This document shows, in pieces, positions 16,783 to 25,486 of a stretch of DNA of 64,000 bases. Positions within the stretch are counted from its first letter, which is position 1; the number at the start of each line of letters is the position of its first letter. The stretch is from Candidatus Poribacteria bacterium. Its GTDB lineage: Bacteria; Poribacteria; WGA-4E; PCPOR2b. The notes under the pieces were generated by a model. The model worked only from the letters and a program-made list of their open reading frames with translations. It was not told where the DNA came from and ran no database searches. The DNA lies in assembly GCA_022822005.1 (NCBI GenBank), contig JAJECO010000067.1, forward strand, positions 1 to 64,000, given 5' to 3'. Made by a program: the position numbers and the translations under genes.

Positions 16783-19164
16783 ATGCAAGTGATATGCTGG
16801 CGGATCGGCTTATTGGTAGGACTGATGTGCATTGTGTTTTTCACAATCCCTGCTGCTGCTGATGAAGAACCAGAGACTGCGACAACTGATGCAGTTGAAG
16901 AACCTAAAGCTAAGACAACTGATACGGCCTTAACGGTAAAAGAGATTGAGTTTGAAGGAATAATGGAGGAGTCAGAAGGCTTAATAAAAAGTATTATACA
17001 GACCCGTGTTGGCGAGGAGATCTCGCCTTATCAGTTATCACAAGACATCAAAAATCTTCATAAGGATACCGGCTTTTTTGAGGACATTCCCATTGATGTC
17101 GTGCCTGCTGAAGACGGTGGATTAAAGGTTATTTATCGACTCATTCCAAACCCTAAGATCGAAGGCATCATCAATATTATTGGAAACGAAGAATTGAAGT
17201 ATAATAAGATAAAAGACGCAATCAGCTTGAAACCGGGTGAGCTTTGCACCGAACAGCGTCTCTGGGAAAACAAACAGAATATCCTAAAAACGTACAAAGA
17301 AGCAGGTTACTACCTAGCAGAGGTCGAAACCCTTGCCGATCTCAATCCCGACACCAATACAATAACTGTGACATACGAGATTACAGAGGGGCAGCGGATT
17401 AAAGTTCAAGAAATTAACTTCATCGGTAACGACAATCTCTCGTCAAAATCACTGAGCAAGCAGATTAAAACCCGTACAGGCAAGCATTTCGACGAGAATT
17501 TCTTTGAAGAAGATCTGATCACTTTAGTTCGATACTATCAAGATGCAGGATTCAATCAAGCAAGAATCGCTAGACATGAGAAACGATTTTCTGATGATAA
17601 AACCGAATTGATGCTCGACCTCACTGTTGATGAGGGACCACAGTTTATCATTGGGACATACGCGGTGCAACTCACGCACTCCGAAAAACCTGCATTTTCT
17701 GAAGAAGATATTCGCGATATGTTGAATCCGGCTGAAGGAGAGATTTTCAACCGCGGAGAGTTTGAGCAAGCGCTTCTGGAGATTGAGGAGGCCTATCAGA
17801 CCAAAGGATACCTGCTGTCACAAGTGGATGCCTCTCCTGATTTCGATGAAATCAACGGTATTGTAGATTTGGCGCTAAACATCACCGAAGGCGATGTCAT
17901 TATCATCGGCGACGTGCATATCAACGGATTAGAAAAGACGAAAGATAACGTAATCCGGCGCGAGTTGGATCAATTGGATATCAAGCCCGGAGAGTTTTAC
18001 GACGTGCAATCGCTACGGAAAGCGCGGCAGCGAATCTTTCGGATGGGATCATTTATTAGGAACGTTGAGTTTGTTCCAGCCACCTCTGAAGGTGCAATCC
18101 GAGATCTGATTGTCACCATAACAGAAACGCCACGCACCGGTCTACTCAGTCTCGGCGGGGGCTACGGCACGGAAGGTGGTATCTTTGGAGTGGCACAGAT
18201 TGGTGAAAACAACCTGTGGGGACGCGCTTATCGCGTACACCTGAAGGGTGAGTTGGGCGCTCGCGATCGGCATACCGGCGAACTACGCTTCAGTACCCCA
18301 TGGATTTTGGGAACCCCGACCCGCTTCAGTACCAGTCTATACAACACTCAGCGCACGCACCGATACTATGGTTCAATCTTTCGCGATCGAGGTTATGATA
18401 GATATACCTATAAACGTGTGGGCGGTTCTTTGACCTTTGGACGCCCATTAACCAAAGATATCGACCTGTCCATTCGTTTAAAAAATGAGTCCGTTGATGC
18501 ACATGGGGATCGCGTAGAAACGATCGAGGACCGCCTCACCCGCAGTATAACTTTCAATCTCTCCAGAGACACACGCGACTATCAGCGAAGCCTTCACGAA
18601 CCTGTATCCGGGTCACTTAACACCCTCTCTTATGAGTATGCTGGTGGATTCTTCGGTGCGGACAATAAGTTCCAGAGATACTCTGCAGATTCAAGTTGGT
18701 TCCTCACGAGCTTTTTCAACCATGTCCTCGCGGGCCATGTGCGTGCTTCATACCTCAATAGCCAAAGTACGGATTGGAGATTCCTATATTATGAACGCTA
18801 CCGACTCGGTGGAATCGACACGGTCCGTGGTTATGAAGACTATGAGATCTTTCCCATTGTCGCAGGCACCAACGAGTATAACTACAATGGGGGTAACAAG
18901 GTCCTCTATGCAAATTTGGAATATCGCATTCCATTTGCAAGCCAGTTGACCGGGGTCGTGTTCTTTGATGTAGGACAGGTATGGGATGAAAGTATTACTA
19001 ACGTCTTCAGCGATTTTAAGCTCAAGAAAGGCGCGGGGGTAGGCATCCGCTTTGATCTAATGGGTATGTTGGCGCGTCTTGAATGGGGCTATGGATTTGA
19101 TCGGAGACCAGAAATTGATGGAAGCAGAGGCAAATTTCACTTCACAATTGGTCCCGGTTTTTAA
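16783..19164 (+). CDS. bamA: Outer membrane protein assembly factor BamA
   Basis: A 793-residue Omp85 protein that inserts beta-barrels into the outer membrane. A signal peptide (residues 1-26, ending IPAAA-DE) is followed by an acidic spacer, five POTRA repeats (about 45-425) and a 16-strand barrel. The barrel includes the lid-associated VRGYEDYEIFP (VRGF/Y-like motif) and ends in Phe (FTIGPGF), the Bam recognition signal. ATG is preceded by GGAGGAGAAAAG. skp and lpxD follow, the classic bamA-skp-lpxD order. Confidence 0.95.
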   Translation: MQVICWRIGLLVGLMCIVFFTIPAAADEEPETATTDAVEEPKAKTTDTALTVKEIEFEGIMEESEGLIKSIIQTRVGEEISPYQLSQDIKNLHKDTGFFEDIPIDVVPAEDGGLKVIYRLIPNPKIEGIINIIGNEELKYNKIKDAISLKPGELCTEQRLWENKQNILKTYKEAGYYLAEVETLADLNPDTNTITVTYEITEGQRIKVQEINFIGNDNLSSKSLSKQIKTRTGKHFDENFFEEDLITLVRYYQDAGFNQARIARHEKRFSDDKTELMLDLTVDEGPQFIIGTYAVQLTHSEKPAFSEEDIRDMLNPAEGEIFNRGEFEQALLEIEEAYQTKGYLLSQVDASPDFDEINGIVDLALNITEGDVIIIGDVHINGLEKTKDNVIRRELDQLDIKPGEFYDVQSLRKARQRIFRMGSFIRNVEFVPATSEGAIRDLIVTITETPRTGLLSLGGGYGTEGGIFGVAQIGENNLWGRAYRVHLKGELGARDRHTGELRFSTPWILGTPTRFSTSLYNTQRTHRYYGSIFRDRGYDRYTYKRVGGSLTFGRPLTKDIDLSIRLKNESVDAHGDRVETIEDRLTRSITFNLSRDTRDYQRSLHEPVSGSLNTLSYEYAGGFFGADNKFQRYSADSSWFLTSFFNHVLAGHVRASYLNSQSTDWRFLYYERYRLGGIDTVRGYEDYEIFPIVAGTNEYNYNGGNKVLYANLEYRIPFASQLTGVVFFDVGQVWDESITNVFSDFKLKKGAGVGIRFDLMGMLARLEWGYGFDRRPEIDGSRGKFHFTIGPGF

Positions 19165-19236
19165 CAACATTGATCTATAAGGACACCTAAAATGGCCGCG
19201 CCCTCAAGTGGGGCGTTTCCACTTCACGGAGGTTTT

Positions 19237-19848
19237 ATGACTCGAATTTCAAAGTTTTACTTAGCACTCAGCGTTATCTTATTTGGATCGTTTGGCCTGG
19301 GTTTTTGCGCCGCGGCACAAAACAACCTTAAGTTAGGCGTTGTGGATACACAAAGTGTATTTGAGAATTATACAAAAGCCCAAGAAGCCAATGAGATTCT
19401 GAAAACTGCGGAAGAACGATTGAGAACTCAACTCAACGGGATTCAGGAAGAAATCGCCACCATGGAAGAGCGACTGACGAAGCAAAAGCTTTTTCTTGAG
19501 GCGTCCGAAACTGAGACTTTGCAGGCGGATATCGGTATCAAGAGGCAGCAGCTCCAGCGCGAACTGGAACTTGGCCAAGACTCGCTCATAGCGAAGCGAG
19601 AGGAACTGCTTGCACCGCTAACACAGGAGATAGAGGCCCTACTCAAACAGATGGGTGAAAGTGAAGGATATAGCTTCATTTTTGAGAAACGCCTTGTAAC
19701 GCTTTATGTCGATCCGAAGTATGACTTGACGCAGCGGGTTGTTCAGCAATTAAACGATGCATATGAGAAAGAAAGATCCAAGGACGCCGGACAATCCCCA
19801 ACTCCTCCCGGAGCAGAGGCAGGGAAGGAAGGGGACCAGAGTAATTGA
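19237..19848 (+). CDS. skp: Skp/OmpH-family periplasmic chaperone
   Basis: A 203-residue protein with a signal peptide ([20 protein letters not shown]..., cleavage near AAAQ-NN). It then has [23 protein letters not shown] and a long coiled coil (about 60-150), the hairpin tentacle of Skp. The C-terminus is a Pro/Gly-rich acidic tail not found in E. coli Skp. GGAGG lies six bases before ATG 19237. It holds unfolded outer-membrane proteins for BamA, encoded just upstream. Confidence 0.88.
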   Translation: MTRISKFYLALSVILFGSFGLGFCAAAQNNLKLGVVDTQSVFENYTKAQEANEILKTAEERLRTQLNGIQEEIATMEERLTKQKLFLEASETETLQADIGIKRQQLQRELELGQDSLIAKREELLAPLTQEIEALLKQMGESEGYSFIFEKRLVTLYVDPKYDLTQRVVQQLNDAYEKERSKDAGQSPTPPGAEAGKEGDQSN

Positions 19849-19859
19849 TGATTGCCCGC

Positions 19860-19879
19860 TATCTCCAACGTTGGAGATA
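19860..19879. promoter_or_regulatory. Perfect 20-bp palindrome between skp and lpxD
   Basis: The palindrome has half-site TATCTCCAAC and is perfectly symmetrical. It is flanked by a looser inverted pair TGCCCG/CGGGCA at about 19853 and 19893. It lies 40 bases before the lpxD start and 11 bases after the skp stop. It could be a repressor operator, a processing hairpin or a repeat remnant. It is not followed by a T-run. Confidence 0.6.
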
Positions 19880-19919
19880 CTTAGTTGATCCCACCGGGCA
19901 GTCTACCCCTCAAGCAATT

Positions 19920-20984
19920 ATGGTAAAAACACTAAAAGAAATTAGTGAATTAATAGACGGGGAGTTATTAGGAGACGGCGAGATTGAGATTGTTGGCGTT
20001 TCCGGCATCAAAGAAGCGAGGGAGCATGAACTCACGTTTGTCGCTAACTCAAAGTATCTGCGTGAGATAGAACGCACACAGGCTTCTGCAATCATCGTTG
20101 GTGAGGATATCCCCTACAACGGCACGCCCCTTATTCGTGTCGCCAACCCGTACTTTGCTTTCGTCAAGGTCTTGGAACTGTTCGCTTGGCGCAAAAGAAA
20201 AACCGCGTATGGGATTCATGAAACGGCAATTATTGGTGATAATGTGCAGATCGGGGAGATGGTTTCGGTTCAAGCCTATGCATATATTGGCGATAATGTG
20301 CAGATTGGTGACGGCACGACTATTAGCCCTTTTGTGTATATCGGTGACGACACGAAAATCGGCAAGGAAACGCTCATTTATCCCAACGTGACAATTCGTG
20401 AAGATGTTGAGATTGGCGATCGGGTTATCCTTCACAGCGGAGTTGTCATCGGCAGTGACGGCTTCGGTTTCGCATCGGTCAGCGATCGCCACCATAAGAT
20501 ACCTCAAATCGGCACCGTTATCATTGAGGATGATGTGGAAATCGGTGCAAATACTACGATCGACCGTGCAACGATGACGAACGGTGCAACAGTCGTTAAA
20601 CGAGGGACAAAACTCGACAACCTTATACAGATTGCCCATAATGTTGTGATCGGCGAAGATTGCTGTATTGCCGCTCAGACCGGTATCGCTGGCAGCGCTG
20701 AATTGAAGGATCGTGTGACAATGGCTGGTCACTCCGGAGCCGTTGGGCATATCACGATTGGGGCAGATAGTACCGTTTTTGCGAAATCCGCGGCGACTAA
20801 AGATCTTCCTGCGGGGAGTTACGTCTCCGGTTTCCCAGCAGAAAACCATGCGCAGCAGCTGCGCATCAAAGCCTCCATGCGCCGACTGCCAGAAATGTTG
20901 CAAGCGTTTGCTCGCCTTCAGGAACGGGTCGCTCAACTGGAAGCACAACTTGACGCAGACGACGAACAATCGGATGATTCGTAG
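19920..20984 (+). CDS. lpxD: UDP-3-O-acylglucosamine N-acyltransferase
   Basis: LpxD adds the N-linked hydroxyacyl chain in the third step of lipid A synthesis. The N-terminal uridine-binding domain reads [20 protein letters not shown]..., then [14 protein letters not shown]. It is followed by the left-handed beta-helix of hexapeptide repeats ([20 protein letters not shown] and onward), the catalytic-His region [23 protein letters not shown], and a C-terminal coiled coil. The start at 19920 matches the usual LpxD N-terminus; an in-frame ATG at 19848 would add 24 residues translated across a palindrome. Confidence 0.93.
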   Translation: MVKTLKEISELIDGELLGDGEIEIVGVSGIKEAREHELTFVANSKYLREIERTQASAIIVGEDIPYNGTPLIRVANPYFAFVKVLELFAWRKRKTAYGIHETAIIGDNVQIGEMVSVQAYAYIGDNVQIGDGTTISPFVYIGDDTKIGKETLIYPNVTIREDVEIGDRVILHSGVVIGSDGFGFASVSDRHHKIPQIGTVIIEDDVEIGANTTIDRATMTNGATVVKRGTKLDNLIQIAHNVVIGEDCCIAAQTGIAGSAELKDRVTMAGHSGAVGHITIGADSTVFAKSAATKDLPAGSYVSGFPAENHAQQLRIKASMRRLPEMLQAFARLQERVAQLEAQLDADDEQSDDS

Positions 20985-21198
20985 CACTGTGATATAGGGA
21001 CTCAGTTGATGGATTCTACCTCATACCCTACGATTTCATCTCACGCCATATCCACCATGTCTGCGGATCTGCCATCTCTCCAACGGTAATTCTGGTTACA
21101 CTTTTCAACGGACACCGATGTGCACCTAACTGATATTAGGAAGAACTGTATCAAGAAGTGCCGTATACTCTTAACCTGAAACGGAAAGGAATCTAACC

Positions 21199-22179
21199 AT
21201 GATAAAATGTGCACTCATCAGCGGTAGGGGTATGGGCTTGATGCACGGGGGAAACTTTCATAGCCATCCCGACGCCGAAGTTGTTGCAGTCTGCGACATG
21301 GATCCCGACTTGCTTGCCGAGGCTACAGAAAAGTTCGGTGTGCCCGGATATTCAACCATCGAGGAGCTGCTTGATAACTGCGATGCTGATCTGATGCTGC
21401 TGATCGTCAATGAAACCCGTCGTATCCCGCCGTTGCGACAGTTACTCGCAGCGGGCCAGAATGTGTTCACAGAGAAACCTCTTTGCGGTTTAGAGGGCCA
21501 ATTCCGTGTCAGAGAGGACGATCTCCCGCTTGCAGCGGCGGCGATATCTGAGTGGCGAGATTCTGGTCTAAAATTCGGTATCGACTTTAATTACCGGTTC
21601 ATGACCCATTTCCGGAAACTCCACGATGATGTAGTTGATGGGCGATTGGGTGAGATACGGATGGTACGTGCCCGGGCGCATTTCAACTGCTGGTCGCACG
21701 TTATTGATCAGATCCTGTGGAACATGGGACGGCCTGAATGGGTCAGCGTTATGGGTGACCCGAGCGAAGAGGGTGGCTGGCAGCGAATGATACAGATGGA
21801 GTGGGCAAATGGTGTGATTGGCACGTTAGCTGGAAGCAATCTCTGGGGCTACGACGATCATCCGTTGCGTGTCATGATTGTTGGTGACGAGCGGTACGCG
21901 GAAGCCCGTGGTTTAGAGGGGTGGTATCGGCGTCGCGAAGCCAATACCTCTGAAGATGAAGAACTTTGGGAAAACGAGGACGAGAATAGCTACCAAACAT
22001 CTTTCCCACGTATGGCTGACGGTGTAATCAAAGCGATGCACGCGGACGAATCGTTCCCTGCGGATGGGGAAGCGGCGTGGAATGAGCTGGTATTCGAAGG
22101 TGCAGTCCATCGGTCGGCAGTAAACAACGGGGAACGCGTGTTTCTGGATGACGTAGAAAAGGCGGCAATGGGGTCATAA
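21199..22179 (+). CDS. Gfo/Idh/MocA family oxidoreductase
   Basis: A 326-residue protein with a variant Rossmann motif (ALISGRGMGLMHGGNFHSHPDAEVVAVCD) and the EKP motif in FTEKPLCG. A cofactor-domain helix with DFNYRFMTHFRKLHDD follows. AAAGGAATCTAACC precedes the ATG. It is convergent with another Gfo/Idh gene, with a hairpin repeat between them. The unusual GRGMG in place of GxGxxG suggests a distinct subgroup; substrate unknown. Confidence 0.85.
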   Translation: MIKCALISGRGMGLMHGGNFHSHPDAEVVAVCDMDPDLLAEATEKFGVPGYSTIEELLDNCDADLMLLIVNETRRIPPLRQLLAAGQNVFTEKPLCGLEGQFRVREDDLPLAAAAISEWRDSGLKFGIDFNYRFMTHFRKLHDDVVDGRLGEIRMVRARAHFNCWSHVIDQILWNMGRPEWVSVMGDPSEEGGWQRMIQMEWANGVIGTLAGSNLWGYDDHPLRVMIVGDERYAEARGLEGWYRRREANTSEDEELWENEDENSYQTSFPRMADGVIKAMHADESFPADGEAAWNELVFEGAVHRSAVNNGERVFLDDVEKAAMGS

Positions 22180-22210
22180 TAACGCAAGTTGCTTGTTATT
22201 CAGTCTGCTC

Positions 22211-22272
22211 GGCTTGGATAGTCATATCCAAGCCATCTTTGTAAATATGCAGTGGATTTGTCAATCCACTGC
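22211..22272. repeat. Double-hairpin repeat, family F, copy 1
   Basis: Two palindromes lie 14 bases apart: GGCTTGGATAGTCATATCCAAGCC (22211-22234, quoted here in its parts GGCTTGGATA and TATCCAAGCC) and GCAGTGGATT...AATCCACTGC (22249-22272). They stand between two convergent genes and could form a bidirectional terminator. The same pair recurs at 59896-59956, and the second hairpin also at 53277-53300. Confidence 0.7.
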
Positions 22273-22298
22273 GAGCGGTGATTAACTTAATTTAGCTC

Positions 22299-23411
22299 TC
22301 ATTCTGCCAACCGCTTGATGAGCGGGTGACGGCGGTCTTCCAACGGCAGATAGGCTCTCGCTTCAGTAAAATGGGACTCATAGACGGCACTAACACACTC
22401 CAAAGAGGTCAGTGCTTTCAGTCCACCGAGTTCCGGCCCTCGGTTTTCGCGGATCGCGTTTACCATATCTCGTACACTCCAAATTGAGTGTCTATCCTCC
22501 CACTGTTGACCATCAATGACAAAGATCTCCTCGGGGAGCAGAATGCGTTCCCACTGGGGCGTATGCGCAGCAAACGAAACGTCAAAGGGGCAATACCACA
22601 TCTCATCTATTCCAGTATTGGCGTTTGGCTTAATCATCAGTTGACCCTCACTACCTAAAATGTGGGGACCCATCATCCATCCTTGCAGCGGTTCACGACG
22701 ATAGAGTTCAACCAAGCCGCTTGTGCCTCGCTTTCCACCGAGATGAATCAGCATTGTATCTCCCGCCACCATCCCGTTGTCTCGCCGATCGGTTTTGCAG
22801 AGTTCGCTGCTGTGCATGATATCTTCCACACCCACTGAGTGTCCTTTATAGGTAACCTGAGCGTGAACCCACTCAATGCCATCCATAAAGAAATCCATCT
22901 CGTCAAAGTAATGGACACCCATCTCCATCAACTCAAACCCGGCTTCGCGTCCCTTGCCGACCTCGCGGATGGAGCGAAATTCGCCAATCCGCCCCGACTC
23001 GATCCACTCCTTTGCGTGACGGAATAGCGGTGTGAACCGATATTGGTGGCTGACCGCTAACCGCACCCCTGCTTGCTTACAAGCCATCACCATCTGATCG
23101 GCATTTTCCAGATCGGTGGAAAGCGGTTTCTCACTCAGGACATTTATACCAGCGTCTGCAGCAGCAATCGTAACGGGCCCATGCAGCGGTGCATGGGTGC
23201 ATACACTGACGACATCGAGCGTTTCCTTCTCAAACATTTCGAGGAAGTCGGTGTAACGATTGGATACAGCATACTCGTCCGCTCGTGCATTGAGTGCCGC
23301 GGGCTGAATATCGCACAAGGCGACAAGTTCCACATCTTTCAGACCTGCATATGCGGTTGCATGACTTCGGCTGATTCCGCCGCAGCCAACAATTCCAGCG
23401 CGTAACCCCAT
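22299..23411 (-). CDS. Gfo/Idh/MocA family oxidoreductase
   Basis: A 370-residue NAD(P)-dependent dehydrogenase. It has AGIVGCGGISRSHATAYAGL, the catalytic SEKPLSTDL and SHQYRFTPLFRHAKEWI. The start is ATG at 23411, seven bases after AAGGAAG; a longer frame upstream has no family similarity. It leads a minus-strand group whose upstream members are a small unknown gene (23461-23793) and the ceramidase-like gene, spaced about 50-105 bases apart, so a common transcript is plausible. Confidence 0.9.
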   Translation of the reverse strand: MGLRAGIVGCGGISRSHATAYAGLKDVELVALCDIQPAALNARADEYAVSNRYTDFLEMFEKETLDVVSVCTHAPLHGPVTIAAADAGINVLSEKPLSTDLENADQMVMACKQAGVRLAVSHQYRFTPLFRHAKEWIESGRIGEFRSIREVGKGREAGFELMEMGVHYFDEMDFFMDGIEWVHAQVTYKGHSVGVEDIMHSSELCKTDRRDNGMVAGDTMLIHLGGKRGTSGLVELYRREPLQGWMMGPHILGSEGQLMIKPNANTGIDEMWYCPFDVSFAAHTPQWERILLPEEIFVIDGQQWEDRHSIWSVRDMVNAIRENRGPELGGLKALTSLECVSAVYESHFTEARAYLPLEDRRHPLIKRLAE

Positions 23412-23460
23412 GGATATATCTTCCTTTCCGTTTCCGATAGATGCAGCCAGAAAATCCCAC

Positions 23461-23793
23461 CTACGGTTGTGCTGCTTCCGGCCCTTCAACAGCGATATTG
23501 GTTACAACGTTCCGGGGTGGGTTGGGGCTGCGACTCGGAAACTCCTTGATCGTTTCATTGATGAGAGTCTTAATCACTTCTCTGGTATTTTCAAAGGGAA
23601 TACACTCCAAAACGATGAGCGATTGTTCGGGGTTGGCAGGCTTCTCGTAGCGCAACCCGTATTGAATCCCCATCTGCCTCAATTCAGGTTCGACGCGCAT
23701 CGAAATAAGTTTCTGTTCTTGGAGCGTAACCAACGCGCTATCAACGAAAAAATGGGTATGGATCCACGCCTCTTTTTCATCGACAATCTTCAT
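23461..23793 (-). CDS. Conserved-looking hypothetical protein
   Basis: A 110-residue protein that I do not recognise. It has an alternating strand-helix pattern (WIHTHFFVDSALVTLQEQKLISMRVEPELRQMGIQYGLRYEK), no signal peptide and no membrane segment. AGGAAGAAATCT precedes the ATG. It lies between the ceramidase-like gene and a Gfo/Idh gene on the same strand, so a role in the same pathway is possible. The reading frame is open, has a good ribosome-binding site, and fits the spacing of its neighbours. Confidence 0.65.
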   Translation of the reverse strand: MKIVDEKEAWIHTHFFVDSALVTLQEQKLISMRVEPELRQMGIQYGLRYEKPANPEQSLIVLECIPFENTREVIKTLINETIKEFPSRSPNPPRNVVTNIAVEGPEAAQP

Positions 23794-23899
23794 AGATTTC
23801 TTCCTTTCTTAACATCGCCTCGCGGACTGTATCACACAGTGAGTCCGATTGTCGGAGAGACATCGGTCACTTAGACACCAACTGCTGTCAGGAACTGCC

Positions 23900-25309
23900 T
23901 CAATCCCCGAAGACCTCATGGAGCATTTCGGATGCTGCCTCGACCACCATCGCCAATGCCTCCGGTTCTAGCTTCGCCCAAAATCGCGTTTCGACCTCGT
24001 GCCCGCCCCGGGGGAAAGCGTCGGGGATAGGAAGGTAACCGACGTAGTGGCTTGTGCAATGCGCAATATAGGTTGGATAGGTGGGAGAAGCCATCTTGAG
24101 CTGCAGTTGCCCTTCGACAAATGGCTCGCCGGGCAGACCGACAAACGCTGTCTTGCCCACCCGCAACACCTGAATCTCGTAATCCAGTTCTGGTGCTCGC
24201 TGTTTGCGGAGATGGACGCTCAAGATCGAACCCGCCTTTATCCACTCTGGATCAATCTGCTCTGGATTCTCCTCCATCCATTTCGGCTCTGGATTTTTCT
24301 CCAGAACCTCTTTTGAATGCGCAAGCAGATCAGGTTCAACGTCACGAATGGGCAGCTTCACGTGGCGCATCTTCCAATCGAGGGACAGATCTTCTTCGTA
24401 GGGCAACGTTTCGATCACCGCCTGAGTTGTTTTAGCGAGCAGGCTGCCCATACGTTGGTGGTCGGGGACGTAGTCTGGGTCGAAAGGGTCCCAAGGATTA
24501 ATATTGCCGCAGCAGCCGTTAAGGACGAGAGGTACGCAACTGCCGCCGAACGTATCACGCATCGCGTCTGACCATGCTCCGGGCCAGTCCGCGGAGACAA
24601 TCGGTCGAGGAAAGATGTTCACCGGATGGCAGGTATGATGTAGCAACATGGCAAGCATCTCCACTGAATCTGTCTGAAGACACATCACCCCAACCTCTGG
24701 ATCGATTGGTCCCTCCATGTAACGAATATAAGCGGGTCCTAGGGGATCCTCCCATTTCGATCCAGGCATACGCACCTTGTCGTCATGCAAGATCGCTCGT
24801 CGGTTAAAAGCAACCCTTCCTTCGACTCCGCTACCGACCCGGAGTTGAACCGGCTGTAAAGAGCTATTCGCCTGCTTAATCGCATCGAGGATGCGTTCAA
24901 ACGCAAAATCAAAGTACCGTGGATCGCCGCCACGCAGCCATTCCATCTCCGGTGGTGTTCCCTGAAAGCTCTCATCGAACATGAAATGTCCCAGTGACGG
25001 TGCCGAATGCGTCTGGGTCACATGTACCATGACAGCATCGGGGGCAAGTCCGCATTCCTCTGCCACCGCTTGGCGGATTCTTGTCGTCCAGTCTTCGGTA
25101 ATAATGGTGAGATCGAGACTTACAAAGCAGATTTTCTTTTCACCATTCTGCAATACCAACGCCCGGGCATAGAGCGGGTCATAAACATACTGAGCGGGTC
25201 GAAATCGTCCAACGGCTCCGGCGAGATGGATATCGGTCTGCGGGGTTATGTCAACCTGGGCTGCACCGGCATAGAGGCGATCGGATATAGTTGGGTTTTG
25301 ATGTGCCAT
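23900..25309 (-). CDS. Neutral/alkaline ceramidase-like protein
   Basis: A 469-residue protein related to the N-terminal domain of neutral/alkaline non-lysosomal ceramidases. It starts with LYAGAAQVDITPQTDIHLAG (family-typical GxxxDITP). It has VHVTQTHSAPS at the catalytic region, a probable zinc-binding HHTCHPVNI, and NGCCGNINPWDP. The C-terminal immunoglobulin-like domain of true ceramidases is absent and there is no signal peptide. Proteins of this shorter type are often of unknown substrate, so amide hydrolysis of a lipid is possible but not established. ATG at 25309 has GGGAGGAG ten bases upstream. Confidence 0.75.
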   Translation of the reverse strand: MAHQNPTISDRLYAGAAQVDITPQTDIHLAGAVGRFRPAQYVYDPLYARALVLQNGEKKICFVSLDLTIITEDWTTRIRQAVAEECGLAPDAVMVHVTQTHSAPSLGHFMFDESFQGTPPEMEWLRGGDPRYFDFAFERILDAIKQANSSLQPVQLRVGSGVEGRVAFNRRAILHDDKVRMPGSKWEDPLGPAYIRYMEGPIDPEVGVMCLQTDSVEMLAMLLHHTCHPVNIFPRPIVSADWPGAWSDAMRDTFGGSCVPLVLNGCCGNINPWDPFDPDYVPDHQRMGSLLAKTTQAVIETLPYEEDLSLDWKMRHVKLPIRDVEPDLLAHSKEVLEKNPEPKWMEENPEQIDPEWIKAGSILSVHLRKQRAPELDYEIQVLRVGKTAFVGLPGEPFVEGQLQLKMASPTYPTYIAHCTSHYVGYLPIPDAFPRGGHEVETRFWAKLEPEALAMVVEAASEMLHEVFGD

Positions 25310-25486
25310 TGAAAACAAACTCCTCCCTCAAACGTGCATTGTTAGTGACGGATCGTGCTGATTATATCACGCCACCAATAGCAGGAGAAATAAAATCGTC
25401 ACGGCGTATGAGTTATGGAAGGTAGGGGCAGGTTTCAATCCACGCCTGCAAGAAGGAGAAGTAGAAAGGTAGGAGTAGGAATGAAC

